Shown here: in pieces, positions 10,437 to 21,045 of the stretch
Position numbering within the stretch: the stretch's first letter is position 1
Layout: each line of letters opens with the position of its first letter
Assembly: GCA_015956445.1 (NCBI GenBank)
Contig: WIUZ02000009.1
Span: forward strand, 186,001 to 250,000
Direction of reading: 5' to 3'
DNA length: 64,000 nucleotides
DNA from: Thelephora terrestris
Lineage: Eukaryota; Basidiomycota; Agaricomycetes; Thelephorales; Thelephoraceae
Translations under genes and position numbers: made by a program
The notes under the pieces: generated by a model
What the model saw: only the letters and a program-made list of their open reading frames with translations
Databases searched by the model: none
What the model was told of the DNA's origin: nothing

Positions 10437-10561
10437 ATGTCTGCTTTCATTGCCAGCAACGCTGTACTTAATGCTGCTGCCACCCCCTTTACTCCATCTT
10501 TTGAGACAGATGCTCCCTACGATGTGGAGCAACACTTGTACGACACCCCCGCCAACATCGC
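10437..10561 (+). pseudogene. U1 gene P2, first part
   Basis: Begins at the ATG 10437 after ACCACC and runs to the point where U2 is inserted. The remainder of the gene lies at 35624 onward. The start matches the U2 copy on the other strand at 34322. No function is known. Confidence 0.55.
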
Positions 10562-11489
10562 TGTCACGAACGCGTGACATAGTAGCCAAGATCACACAAG
10601 TAATTCAAGACATTGGTCTTATTCGCAGTAGTAATAGTACAAGGGTGGCTAACAAGAACTACAACTTCAGACAAGAACAAACGGATCTACGTCACACGTA
10701 CAGTCCTGAGGAAACAGGCAACGGTGAGCAAAGTGGTGAGGGTTGTGTATACTCTCAGGGCAATACGAATACGCTCGCGTCACCGGATCCTGCCAACACT
10801 CCCGGCACCCCAATACATCATGAAACAAGCTATCATGCATCTCCCGCTTCACGTCCGTCAACGCCGCGCTCACTAATGCAAACCCATAGCGGTCCTGGAG
10901 ACCCGCTACCTCCACTTTCAGCTTCATTCGAACCTGACGTGATTTGTCGGAGGGACGACAGCGTTGACCAGTACGAGTCATCGGATTCTTGCGCTCTTTC
11001 TTCTTCTGGGTCCTCACCACCATCTGACGACTCGGAACAGGACTCCAAGGAGGGGACTGAGGAAGAGGGACTCCCTGGTCCTGGAGATGGCGGAGGGACG
11101 ACGGGGGAGTGAGGAGCTGCATCGGTGCAGTACGCTCCATGGCATCTATGACCGAAGTACCTGAGGAGAGATTCCTGGAAAGGTTTCCAGTGGTCCAAAG
11201 CAAAGTGAGAGAAGTCTTCATTAAGACTGTTGACCGCGACATACATGACATCCATCCTCTTCTCCAACTTCAAGATCCTGTCCTCCCTCTCTCGCTCCAT
11301 CGCATCCTGCAGGGGAGTAACCCCGGGAGCCCACTTTTGAGTCTTGTTAGGGTCTTCATACCCAGCTTGCTCCCAGAACTCGGCAGGAGCATTGTGAGCA
11401 GTCAGGAAGTCAATTGCGACCTCGTTGTCGCGAGCAATGTTGGCGGGGGAGTCGTAAAGATGTTGCTCCACGTTGAAAGGAGCATCCGT
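10562..11489 (-). pseudogene. U2 gene P2, larger part
   Basis: Minus-strand copy of the P2 body, abutting the left LTR of R at 11490. It shows the same features as 35624-36402: the coiled-coil-like EREREDRILKLEKRMD, FGHRCHGAYC, an acidic Ser-rich linker, and an overlapping second frame with CRECW and HNPHHFAHRC. Confidence 0.5.
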
Positions 11490-12967
11490 TGTCGGACATA
11501 AGAACAACCATGGTATTATTTATGATAATTCACCACCAAAAGATTAGATTAGATAAGATTACAGTCTTATCAGATAAAGATTAGATTAGATTAGGACAAG
11601 AAACTCATGGACTGTTACAGAATGTTCAGGAACACCCTGGAATGCGCCGGAACATCCTGGAACTTGCCGGAATGTTCTAGAAGGAGACAGAATGTCACAC
11701 CCCATGTGACACTGGTCACGCCTTTTTTGACATTTTAGTCACACTTGTGACACAAGTCACACGTAGAAATAGTTTAGTTTACCATAGAACAAGATGGAAG
11801 CAGATGGAATGTTCTAGAATAATCTTAGTTGTAAAAGTATATAAGAAGCTCAACCACAGTTCTAAGCAAAAAGGAACCTCCCCCCTCCCTTTCACCCCCC
11901 CAACCTTTGACCTCAGGAATTCCCTTTCAAGGAATTTCACCCTACCATTTTACCCCTATCCTTTCACCTCTACCCCTTTACACCCCTTATCCTTAGAACT
12001 GATTGGAAGAGTGATTTTCAGTAATCATACTCCAGTTCAGCCCATACCTTTGTGTGAAGTATATCTAAGCTTGATTGACCTTAGTACACTTGACGTTTGA
12101 GAGTATCCCGATCTCTGTAATTGCTGAAGGCAGTGCCCTTCAGGCAGAGAGTACTCCAACTCAGACTAGTGTTTGACTAAGCTACATCCAAATTAGTGAA
12201 GTACCACATAGGCCCCGACATACCACGTTTTCAGAAGTCCCCAGAAGTTTAACCCGTTTCAGATTAGCATTACGTTGCTCACCATACGTTTCATTTACCC
12301 GACAGATATCAGCAGTTATAGGACGTTCCCTAGGAGTTATTGAACATATCAGCACAACCATCCACGACATATCAGCATAGCCACAGGCGTAACTGCACAG
12401 CCGCAGCACAGCCTCCTTACACAGCCTGTTACATAGCCCATTTACACAGCCTCGTTACACAGCCTGTTACACAGCCCATTGCACAGCCCATTACACAGCC
12501 TTCTGCACAGCCCCAGAACACAGCTCAAAGACATATTTACAGTGCACAGCATTCTACACAGCCTTCTTCACAGCCTCATACACAGCCTCAATCATATCAG
12601 GTTCACACATCAATATCTTCATTCCCGATCATCAGCGTAGATCAGGAACTCCATTCTTATCACGATCAGCAACCCCCTTTACATTCCAAACAGGTGTTTG
12701 CCCAGTAGGAACGATAGTACAACAAGGTTAAGGATAGTTGAACCCCTCTGAACAATACTGAAGGACAAAAGACAATCCTTCAGCGAACTCATCAGGACAA
12801 GGAGCTGGAAAGTGCGAAACCCCGCCCACCCTGTGGAGTTGTTAGTCGGGAACACTGACTTCTCAATCAGCCTACTTAGTTGTTAACACTTAGCTTCTAA
12901 GTAAACCAACGAGGACTAGTAAGAGTTCTTATAGACCTCTACACTACAACCTCCAGCAAACTTGACA
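11490..12967 (+). repeat. R left LTR
   Basis: TGTCGGACAT...CTTGACA, 1478 bp. It matches 32730-34243 apart from about three substitutions and 36 bp of minisatellite. A TATA-like tatataag near 11840 (also in the right LTR) is a candidate promoter. Confidence 0.93.
12394..12590 (+). repeat. CACAGCC minisatellite in left LTR
   Basis: Imperfect 11-12-bp units built on ACACAGCC(Y) are repeated through this stretch (for example ttacacagcccattgcacagc). Confidence 0.8.
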
Positions 12968-12969
12968 AC

Positions 12970-12987
12970 TGGAGCCCACGGCGAGGG
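12970..12987 (+). promoter_or_regulatory. Primer-binding-like site of R
   Basis: TGGAGCCCACGGCGAGGG begins two bases after the left LTR. A TGG start at this place is what a tRNA primer-binding site would show. The tRNA was not identified. Confidence 0.45.
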
Positions 12988-13074
12988 GCTTCAATAAAAC
13001 ACACCTTTACCCTTACACACATCATTCCTACTACAACACCTCTATCAATCCCCAACATTACCCCCTCTACAGCC

Positions 13075-14094
13075 ATGACTAATCTCTCAGACACAGAGAA
13101 CGAACAAACCCCCTTAATTGGAATGGGAGAATTCCCCCCCCAATCCAATTCCTACCTTGAATTACCATCTCCGAACAAATCACGAGCACCACCAACCTTT
13201 ACAGGAGCCCCTAACACTTTGGAGCCCTTCCTGGAAAATTACAATCATCTCTGTAAACGATATGATGTGACATCGTCCAAGGAACAGTACCAAGGACTCA
13301 TCCGATATTGTGACCCAGGGATAGCCAATTTACTGCGAACCTGGCCATCACATGCTTATAGGGATTATGCAACTCTATTGGTAGAACTTGAGTATTTCTT
13401 TGGAGACCGGCAAGGATGCCTCAACATGGGAAAGATTGAAGCCTTTACCACCAAATGGAGAGCACGTAAAATGTGTACCTTGGACCAGTTCAAATGTTAT
13501 CAACTTAAATTCCATCAGTTGATTGGACGGGCCAGGGAAAAGAAGAAGATCTCAACCAGAGATGTCAATAGATATTTCTGGGAAGGTCTGCATGCATCCT
13601 TCAGGCACCAAGTAGAAGCTCACATGAGAATAGCAAATCCCCTTTTGGACGTAACAGTACCATTCAGCATAGCCGAGATAGTTGAAGGAGCAGGCACTGC
13701 ACTAAACCCCAACAGGTTCGATCAGCATCTTACTACCAAAGGTGGATATCGATCCTCAGAGTCAGACTCAGATGAAGGTGGACCCGGCAGTTCAGTGAAG
13801 ATCTTAGGATATGTCTCTGATGATGAATCAGAAAATGAGCCAAAATCTCTCATCCAACCTAAGCAGCTCCCCACGCCTCCCAAGACACCCCCTAGGACCA
13901 CATTAAAAACCAAGAAACATAAGGCAAAGAAAGATGAAGAATTTGACAGCCTGGTAGAGGACCTGAGTAAATTGAGTGTAAATGAACCAGCTTATTGGGT
14001 CAAGTATGTTCATTTTGTTCAGCTCTACCCACATCTCCAAGGCATAGTAGAGCCGCCACATAGTAGAGCCACCAATTCGACAGAATTCAGCTAG
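13075..14094 (+). CDS. R gag-like ORF
   Basis: A 339-codon frame starting shortly after the leader. Residues about 45-215 resemble the capsid part of fungal Gypsy-type gag (FLENYNHLCKRY, WPSHAYRDYATLLVELE, then a helical QFKCYQLKFHQLIGRA region). A Ser/Asp-rich, then Lys/Pro-rich tail follows. Element part; fossil. Confidence 0.65.
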   Translation: MTNLSDTENEQTPLIGMGEFPPQSNSYLELPSPNKSRAPPTFTGAPNTLEPFLENYNHLCKRYDVTSSKEQYQGLIRYCDPGIANLLRTWPSHAYRDYATLLVELEYFFGDRQGCLNMGKIEAFTTKWRARKMCTLDQFKCYQLKFHQLIGRAREKKKISTRDVNRYFWEGLHASFRHQVEAHMRIANPLLDVTVPFSIAEIVEGAGTALNPNRFDQHLTTKGGYRSSESDSDEGGPGSSVKILGYVSDDESENEPKSLIQPKQLPTPPKTPPRTTLKTKKHKAKKDEEFDSLVEDLSKLSVNEPAYWVKYVHFVQLYPHLQGIVEPPHSRATNSTEFS

Positions 14095-14179
14095 ACCTTA
14101 TCAGACAAGAGGAGGCTTCCAAAGGGATTCCCCACCCCGTCAGCCGTTCAACAATCCTTCACGACCACCATTCAATCCT

Positions 14180-14854
14180 ATGTCTCGACCCCCTTTCAAT
14201 CCTACCTCTCGACCCCCATTTAACCCTACTTTCCAACAAACTCCCAACAACCATCTCAGACCAAACTTTAACCCCCCATCACGTCAAACATTCACACCTC
14301 CCCAACAAACATTTTCAGCAGCAACAGGGTCCAATGCAATTCAGCCTGACATAACCTGTTTCGGATGCGGACAGAAAGGTCACCAAATAAGGGAATGCCC
14401 AGAGCTCAATCAGCTCATTCAAACTGGTCATATAATCAGAAGCCCTGGTGATGGAAGGATCCGATGGCCAGATGGCTCTAGGATTTTCCGAATTGATAAT
14501 GAAACTTGGGTGCAGACCATAATGCGTAACATACCAGCAGAAGTTAATTATGCTGAGGCTATACCACATGTACCTAATTTGGAGACTGCATGTAACTATG
14601 TAGGAGTGGACAGAGAGGATGATGATGCATGTACAGATGAACAGGAAGAAGAATTAGGATGGACCTCTGGGGAGGTAAGTAACTGTCAAGCTTTTGGAGT
14701 AGAAAGAACAGAGCCTGTCAGCAAAGCCCATAGGAAGAAGGTACAACTTGTCTCACCTAGCAGACCCCAGAACCCCCCATTCCGAATAATGCTCACATCA
14801 ACAGCAACAAGACGAGGCAGATCAGGCCTCCCACTAACCCCAACCAGGACATAG
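14180..14854 (+). CDS. R ORF with CCHC zinc knuckle
   Basis: A Pro/Asn/Phe-rich repeat region (RPPFNPT units) is followed by one retroviral-type zinc knuckle, CFGCGQKGHQIREC, at about residue 60. This is the nucleocapsid-like part of the element and lies between the gag-like ORF and the protease-bearing frame. Confidence 0.7.
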   Translation: MSRPPFNPTSRPPFNPTFQQTPNNHLRPNFNPPSRQTFTPPQQTFSAATGSNAIQPDITCFGCGQKGHQIRECPELNQLIQTGHIIRSPGDGRIRWPDGSRIFRIDNETWVQTIMRNIPAEVNYAEAIPHVPNLETACNYVGVDREDDDACTDEQEEELGWTSGEVSNCQAFGVERTEPVSKAHRKKVQLVSPSRPQNPPFRIMLTSTATRRGRSGLPLTPTRT

Positions 14855-14865
14855 TTGAAGGAAAA

Positions 14866-17800
14866 ATGAACAACCAAATCCTTCCAATGGCAGTTGACAA
14901 GGAGGACATTGCAAAGCCACCTAATCGTCTCAGGAAGAACACGACGCATTTGGAGAACCCCAATGTTCCTAAAGTCCCCAATATCAGGACTAAGAAGAAG
15001 CCAGACAGTTCAGCCATCACCAGCAAAATAATGAATGCCAACATTACCCTAACTGTACAGGAAGCCATTGATGGTGCGCCTTCCTTGCGACGAGACCTTG
15101 TTGGCGTGATGAAACAAGGGACTGAGGTTTCTTCCCAAGTTCAGGAGAAAATCAGCTTTCTTGGCGAAGTGATAGAGTACGAACAGGACCCATTAGAAGC
15201 TACAGATCAGGAAATATCAACCCAGGAACCAGAATCTGAGACAGATGAGGAAACTGACCCCACTGATGAGGCAGTACTAATGACAGAACCAAGAGATGGT
15301 TTGATTAAGATTCCAGTGAATGTGGAAGGTACTATGATGACAGGAGTATTCGACAGTGGATCCCAACTCAATATTATCAGCCAGAGGTTGGTAGAAAAAG
15401 CAGGAATACCTTGGTCAAGATCTAGACGTTACCAGATCCCGTTAATCTCAGTTGATGGTAATATTACCAAGCCTGCTGGGATGATACCTAGAGCACAGCT
15501 GATAATGGAAACTGATACTGGACAGGTCAGGACCATTTCAAATTTACATGTAAAACACGATGCAGGATTCCAGCTATTACTCGGACGAGAATGGGGAGTA
15601 AAGAACAAAGCCAATTGGATTGAAGATGAAGAAAGACCTCATATTACAATTCAAACCAATAAGGGAGTGCGGAAAATCAGGCCTCTCCCAACCCATATCT
15701 GGCCCGGACAGCGTGGAACAAACCATGGACAACATAAGAAGAAGACAAAGCAATTTAATGCTACAGTATTTGCAGCAGGAAGGAAAGAAGGAATTGAAGA
15801 AGGAGAAGTACCGGACAGCGAGAATGATCCCGCGATCGGGAGCAATAAGGCACACATTGATACAGCGGCTCTGGAGGAACGAGAAAACGACTTCGAGAAC
15901 TCACCGTTCTTGATCGGAGCCGAGGACCCACCAACCCCCGCGCAAAGAAGACAGGAAATAGAATTTGATGAAGAAGTTGATCGGATTGGAACAGGTGACG
16001 AGGAAGGACGGATCGGAGAGGAAGAGGAACTAGACGTAGCCGAAGAAGCGCGCGGGAAAGGAAAAGAAAGGACCTTAGGTTCGGACTCGGGTTTATATGA
16101 GCCGGAAAATAAATGTACCATTCGGTCGGAATTGCGCGAAACATTTATTAAAATGGTTCAAAACGGAGTATCGAACAACGAGTGGAATAAGCTACAAGAG
16201 TTGGAGCAACGAGAGATGGAATGTGACAATACACAATGGCAGAAAATGGAGCACGCGCACTCAGACGACGAGAAGACTAATTCCACAGGAGACTCAGACC
16301 CAGAAAACGCCCGGTTCCAAACCCCACCTGACCCCGCAAGCTCTCAACCCTCGAACACCCTACCAACCCCTCAACCCAACATATCCCGAAGTCCGCCGGC
16401 CTCAAGGAAGCAAAAGAGAACCCTGGAAAGCGGAGGTCAGTCACCAGTAACCAGGGTAACCCGATCACGACGAATACGACGGAGGACCGAACGCACAAAG
16501 GGCGAAGAATATCAACGAATTTTGAGAACTTACCAAAGGAAGGAACAGATGGAGCGGAAACGGATCCATGGAAGAGGAGCCGCATTGGCGGCAGAATTAC
16601 ACGCCTTCGCGGCGGAAATAGTTCCAGAAGAGGAAACACCCGAGGAAAGCGCTCGAGATACGAGACGCCACGAGGATGTTAAAGTCTACACCCAGTCAGA
16701 TAAGGAATCAGAAGGAAAAGATGGATATACCTTAGCACTTGCATTGGACATTTTAACCTCGGATGACGAAAGGAATGGTCCTAGCAGGCCCAGAAGAGAG
16801 AAAGTTTGCTCCTATCCAGTATACGTGAAGAACGAGAGCATCGAGCTGGAACCGACCAAAGAATGGGACCGGGATGTAATGGCAATCAAATACGAGGGAA
16901 CGGAACTTACCACAAAACCCAAAAGAATATTAGAAAGTGGTCTATATGGAAAAGACCACCCCGGAAACAATAGCGATAGGCCCAGGAACGAGCTACTTGA
17001 GGTTGAAAAGAATGTCGAAAGAAAGTCAGTACCCGATCGCTCGTGCACCAAGAATGAAGATGAGCACATAGAACCTACTTTGCAGTACGAAAGAATGGAT
17101 ATGAATGGATGTGTCGAAGAAAACCGCCCTGGAAATGAAAAACTGGAAGGCCGGAGAAGTGAGGTGAGCAAAGAGCAGAAGACACTAACCCACAAAGGTA
17201 GTACACAGCATCTCACACCGCCGACGGACATCACGTACCCCGTAACCGACAGCAGAGGTCCAGACGCCCCCAGAACAGATCGACTAGGCCAAGACCACCC
17301 TAGGCCTGGCCAGAACGACCCCAAAACCACAATCAACAAAAAGGAAGATAGGGAAGAATGGACCTCTGCAACGAACGAAAGCCCTAGATATGTTGAAGCC
17401 AGAACCGAACGTCAAATGGTACATGATCAAATGGAACCACAACTTAGCTCGGAAAGTGTCCAGACCGTGGACAAAGGCCAACGGATAGAGGCGAACGAAG
17501 ACGAGCCTGATCCGAAGGTTAGCACAAGTACCGTTAAAGGCAGAGTAGAGTTGGGCGTACGAAATGATTGCGCATCAATTTCATTAACAAACCCGAAAAA
17601 GGAAAGTGTGGGTCCCATGATGAGACGCGACATAGAAAGGAAGAGTGGAAAGCCTGAAAGAGGCAGCTATGGGACCAAAGGAGATGACCGCAATAATATT
17701 AGAAATATTGCACAACCTTCAATGACCATCGAGCAATGGCGGCAGTCTCAGAATAGCAAACCCGCTCTGAGAAAAACCGAGCCCAACCTCCGACACAAAT

Positions 17801-20800
17801 ATCCTGGCAAGTTTCAGAACGACCCATACGAAGGAATGGAAATGCTGGGAATAAAATACGTACCTCAACCACGGGCAGTCCCAACAGGATTACTGGCATC
17901 CAAGGAAGTAACTATCTTCGCGGATGACGACATCCGGCACCAACGGCATTTCTTTGCCCGAGATGTGACCCTGGCAACGGTTGACCCATTCGGAAACCCG
18001 GTCTTCTTTCACGGAAATGCGACGATCCAATTAGATGAACCTGGAGAAGGATCGACAATACATGTACCTAAACGACGCAAGGTGAATAAGGCTCGAAAGT
18101 ACATTTTTGGGAAGAAGAAAGGCGTACCATTGAAAGAGCAAGCAAAGGAGTTCGGGTCCGAACAGACCAGCGAGACGACCCATGGAAACGAGATAACATG
18201 GTATGTACTAAACCAAGAAGAGTTAGAGGCTGTTCTGGGTGAATTAGCGGACGATCCGATTACTCAAAATGAAGAGACGCGAACTTACACGATATGGAAA
18301 ACGGAGGACGGTACAATCAAAGCACAACTTGGCCTGAAGACGAAGGATGGAGGTAATGAACCCTCAACCCAGGCCCACAATGAAAGTCCCCTAGAAAACA
18401 CGGACAAAGAGGTTAGTGGAGGAATGAAAATAACGGCCGAAGAACAGGACCAGGCCCTTACCATAAAAGGAAGTAACCCACAGGCCCCCGATCACATGCC
18501 TAGGCCGATGAACACGAAAAATAATACTGGAGATGAAGGAACCTACGGGAAGGAAAGCGAAATACAGGAGAATGTTAAGCACCCTGGAAACAAAGAAACT
18601 AGGAGACAATTGGAGGGCAGTGAACATTGCGCAAGTATAAAAACGGCTGGACCAACTTACAGTGAAAAATCAACCCCCTCCCCTCTCACAACTCAGATAT
18701 CAGCCAATACGGATCCCAAAACAAATGGTAGGGGTGGTTTTAAGTCCTGCAAGTGTTCAGCACTGACAGCGACCCCACAGGCCCAAGAAAACCCTGCCCG
18801 GGAAGTCAGACACCAACGATACGGCTGCGAACCCGAGGTACCAGTACGGGTCAACGTGCCATCCGAAGGAGAGTACCTTCGCATAGACGTCCCACCCCCG
18901 GAAGACCAAAACCCAGGAATGATGGTAGCCGCCCACCTAGTCTGCGTCAAGGAGGATATCTTGGCCCCAGACGAGCACTCATTCTTCGCGTTCGGCGCGA
19001 CAATTGTCGTCGGCGAAGAAGGGTGCCAGCAACCATTCGTGCACCACGGACAGGCTTATGTCCACCTCTTCAACTCAAGTTCGGACGACCTCAGTAATCA
19101 GCCCCCTCCGAATCACGAGCAACACGGCGCGACAGCGACCACCCCTGATGAACCTCGCTATGTCAACCCGAAGGTGCTTGTCAACGAGGACATAGATTCC
19201 CCTCGTACTTCCCCATTCCCCGGACAATCAATTGCTGGAGTTGTGCCTCGCGTACGTCAAATGTTTTCTGAGTCTAGGAGAGTTGGTGTTAACGATGACA
19301 ACGGACAGCCGTTAGCTGTCGAAGTCGCCATCAAGCAACTCAGAGTGTTGATACCCGAAGAAGACCCGATGAAGAAGCCAGCAGAACGAGGAAATGCAAG
19401 AGATTGTGTGCCTGATGGAGTGGGTGAGTGCACCCCCAAAATAACCCGAAATTCGCCATATGAAGAATTTAACTTAGCTGTCGTAGGGCGGGAGCCGTCC
19501 ACACCGATTCATAACCCCCAGACCACCCAGAATCGGGTTCCAAGTGACCTGTTGGCTGTCCCGAGACATAACGTGGACATCAGTGTTTTTCCCTGTACGA
19601 TCCTTGAAGACAGTCAGACTAAAGTTTTCAAAGACATGGACAACGAACTTACCTTAAAGGGTCCCCCGATTGCGACGCTTGACCCAGAAGAAGATATGAT
19701 GCCTGACTCCCCTCCAGCACTAGACTACCCTGACAACATCATGGTTGACGAACTAGCCGAGGATGACGAGTTGATGCTTGACATTCCGGGTCTGCACAAA
19801 AGTACTGATGCCCCGCCAAGTGCGAAATCCCTTGATCCCACCAAGGATGAAGACGACCCCACCACCGATGAGGACCTCCGCCTTATAACTCGAATTCAGG
19901 AGAACTTACTGTACCTGTCGCCCTACATCGACCGCATACAGGAGAACGGCGAGAAGCATGAGGTCTTCGAGTGCTTGGCGAAGCTCGGCCTCCTGCAGAT
20001 TGTCTACGAGATGACGCTGGCGAAAGACCAAGGAGAAATGAGAGGAAAGCAGTACTGGGGCCGACGCATCGCCCAGATCTTGGACGAAAGGAAGACGGAA
20101 GTGGAAGAATTTATAGAGGAAAAGCGACGCGAGGGAAAGATAGCCAAGAAGCCACGTCCGGTCACAATAATCAAGATTGAAGACGAGGTCGAGGCACCCC
20201 CTTACTCACCAGTTGAATGGTTACCACAGGAATCTGATTACGTCCCCAAAAGCCCAGCAGCAGGCGTTGTCGAAGACCCCCGTTACGTCCCAAGAAGCCC
20301 GGAACCCGAAGCAACAGAAGCACCTGTCAAACTGTCAAAACCAGACGCCGATCCCCTGACCGACCTACAGCAGCAGGTCTTGGGGCTCGAAGAAAGGTTT
20401 GATGGGTCCATTGATGATCTCAAAACACGACTGAAGGAGCTCGAAACTCAAGTATTTTCGGATGGATGTCTCCTGACGGAGTTGAACTGGAAGTCAAATG
20501 AGTTGAAGAAGTGGGAAAATAAGGGATGGTCAAATAACAAAAAGGCTCACCGAAGAAATAACACGAAAGGTAACCCTCCTTATCAGACCAGATCTGTTAC
20601 CGCAGCGTCTGCAGAATCAGTGAAGGAGATGCGGAGGCAGTTGACGAAACTAGGTGATCGGATCAGGAAGGTTGAGGTTGACATACAGATCGCACAAGAG
20701 GAGATCAAGATCACCAACGATAAGATAAGGAAACTTTCGATGCTGGATTCACAGGTGAAGTTATCGGCCCAAAACCTGGATGACCTACGACGTTCCCAAG

Positions 20801-21045
20801 CCGGCATGAACAGTGTTCTCATGTCGGAAATCGCCTCCCTCAAGCTAGGACTTGGACCCCGTCTTGAACAGCAACTCAAGGATCACGCATTCGAGATCAA
20901 CACCCTCACCAGCCGGTTCCAGCAACTTTATCATGTTGTGGTCAACACCCTCTACCCTGATTACCCGAAGACCTCAGACCCCAGGAACGCCAACCAGACG
21001 TCCCCGAAGATTACCTCAAACCCCAAAACGGCCGCTGTTTTCTAA
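14866..21045 (+). CDS. R 2059-codon ORF: retropepsin-like domain plus unknown long region
   Basis: Residues about 145-265 look like a retropepsin: VFDSGSQLNIIS with the catalytic DSG near residue 161, and later LLLGREW. The following some 1700 residues are acidic, Lys/Glu/Pro-rich and mostly disordered-looking. Two blocks resemble each other, at about residues 1000-1062 (HFFARDVTL...VFFHGNATIQL) and about 1345-1405 (SFFAFGATIV...FVHHGQAYVHL). The last 230 residues have long heptad-like Leu/Lys/Glu stretches (coiled coil). No reverse transcriptase or integrase motif is visible. A frame this long staying open suggests recent function. Part of an LTR element; function of the long region unknown. 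Confidence 0.65.
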   Translation: MNNQILPMAVDKEDIAKPPNRLRKNTTHLENPNVPKVPNIRTKKKPDSSAITSKIMNANITLTVQEAIDGAPSLRRDLVGVMKQGTEVSSQVQEKISFLGEVIEYEQDPLEATDQEISTQEPESETDEETDPTDEAVLMTEPRDGLIKIPVNVEGTMMTGVFDSGSQLNIISQRLVEKAGIPWSRSRRYQIPLISVDGNITKPAGMIPRAQLIMETDTGQVRTISNLHVKHDAGFQLLLGREWGVKNKANWIEDEERPHITIQTNKGVRKIRPLPTHIWPGQRGTNHGQHKKKTKQFNATVFAAGRKEGIEEGEVPDSENDPAIGSNKAHIDTAALEERENDFENSPFLIGAEDPPTPAQRRQEIEFDEEVDRIGTGDEEGRIGEEEELDVAEEARGKGKERTLGSDSGLYEPENKCTIRSELRETFIKMVQNGVSNNEWNKLQELEQREMECDNTQWQKMEHAHSDDEKTNSTGDSDPENARFQTPPDPASSQPSNTLPTPQPNISRSPPASRKQKRTLESGGQSPVTRVTRSRRIRRRTERTKGEEYQRILRTYQRKEQMERKRIHGRGAALAAELHAFAAEIVPEEETPEESARDTRRHEDVKVYTQSDKESEGKDGYTLALALDILTSDDERNGPSRPRREKVCSYPVYVKNESIELEPTKEWDRDVMAIKYEGTELTTKPKRILESGLYGKDHPGNNSDRPRNELLEVEKNVERKSVPDRSCTKNEDEHIEPTLQYERMDMNGCVEENRPGNEKLEGRRSEVSKEQKTLTHKGSTQHLTPPTDITYPVTDSRGPDAPRTDRLGQDHPRPGQNDPKTTINKKEDREEWTSATNESPRYVEARTERQMVHDQMEPQLSSESVQTVDKGQRIEANEDEPDPKVSTSTVKGRVELGVRNDCASISLTNPKKESVGPMMRRDIERKSGKPERGSYGTKGDDRNNIRNIAQPSMTIEQWRQSQNSKPALRKTEPNLRHKYPGKFQNDPYEGMEMLGIKYVPQPRAVPTGLLASKEVTIFADDDIRHQRHFFARDVTLATVDPFGNPVFFHGNATIQLDEPGEGSTIHVPKRRKVNKARKYIFGKKKGVPLKEQAKEFGSEQTSETTHGNEITWYVLNQEELEAVLGELADDPITQNEETRTYTIWKTEDGTIKAQLGLKTKDGGNEPSTQAHNESPLENTDKEVSGGMKITAEEQDQALTIKGSNPQAPDHMPRPMNTKNNTGDEGTYGKESEIQENVKHPGNKETRRQLEGSEHCASIKTAGPTYSEKSTPSPLTTQISANTDPKTNGRGGFKSCKCSALTATPQAQENPAREVRHQRYGCEPEVPVRVNVPSEGEYLRIDVPPPEDQNPGMMVAAHLVCVKEDILAPDEHSFFAFGATIVVGEEGCQQPFVHHGQAYVHLFNSSSDDLSNQPPPNHEQHGATATTPDEPRYVNPKVLVNEDIDSPRTSPFPGQSIAGVVPRVRQMFSESRRVGVNDDNGQPLAVEVAIKQLRVLIPEEDPMKKPAERGNARDCVPDGVGECTPKITRNSPYEEFNLAVVGREPSTPIHNPQTTQNRVPSDLLAVPRHNVDISVFPCTILEDSQTKVFKDMDNELTLKGPPIATLDPEEDMMPDSPPALDYPDNIMVDELAEDDELMLDIPGLHKSTDAPPSAKSLDPTKDEDDPTTDEDLRLITRIQENLLYLSPYIDRIQENGEKHEVFECLAKLGLLQIVYEMTLAKDQGEMRGKQYWGRRIAQILDERKTEVEEFIEEKRREGKIAKKPRPVTIIKIEDEVEAPPYSPVEWLPQESDYVPKSPAAGVVEDPRYVPRSPEPEATEAPVKLSKPDADPLTDLQQQVLGLEERFDGSIDDLKTRLKELETQVFSDGCLLTELNWKSNELKKWENKGWSNNKKAHRRNNTKGNPPYQTRSVTAASAESVKEMRRQLTKLGDRIRKVEVDIQIAQEEIKITNDKIRKLSMLDSQVKLSAQNLDDLRRSQAGMNSVLMSEIASLKLGLGPRLEQQLKDHAFEINTLTSRFQQLYHVVVNTLYPDYPKTSDPRNANQTSPKITSNPKTAAVF

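Noticed and set aside
12394-12590. CRISPR-like array
   Set aside because: Short imperfect units without spacers inside an LTR of a eukaryotic element; it is a minisatellite.
15651-18950. Long minus-strand ORFs opposite the 2059-codon R frame
   Set aside because: Ser/Phe/Leu-rich antisense shadows of an acidic, Lys/Glu-rich coding strand.
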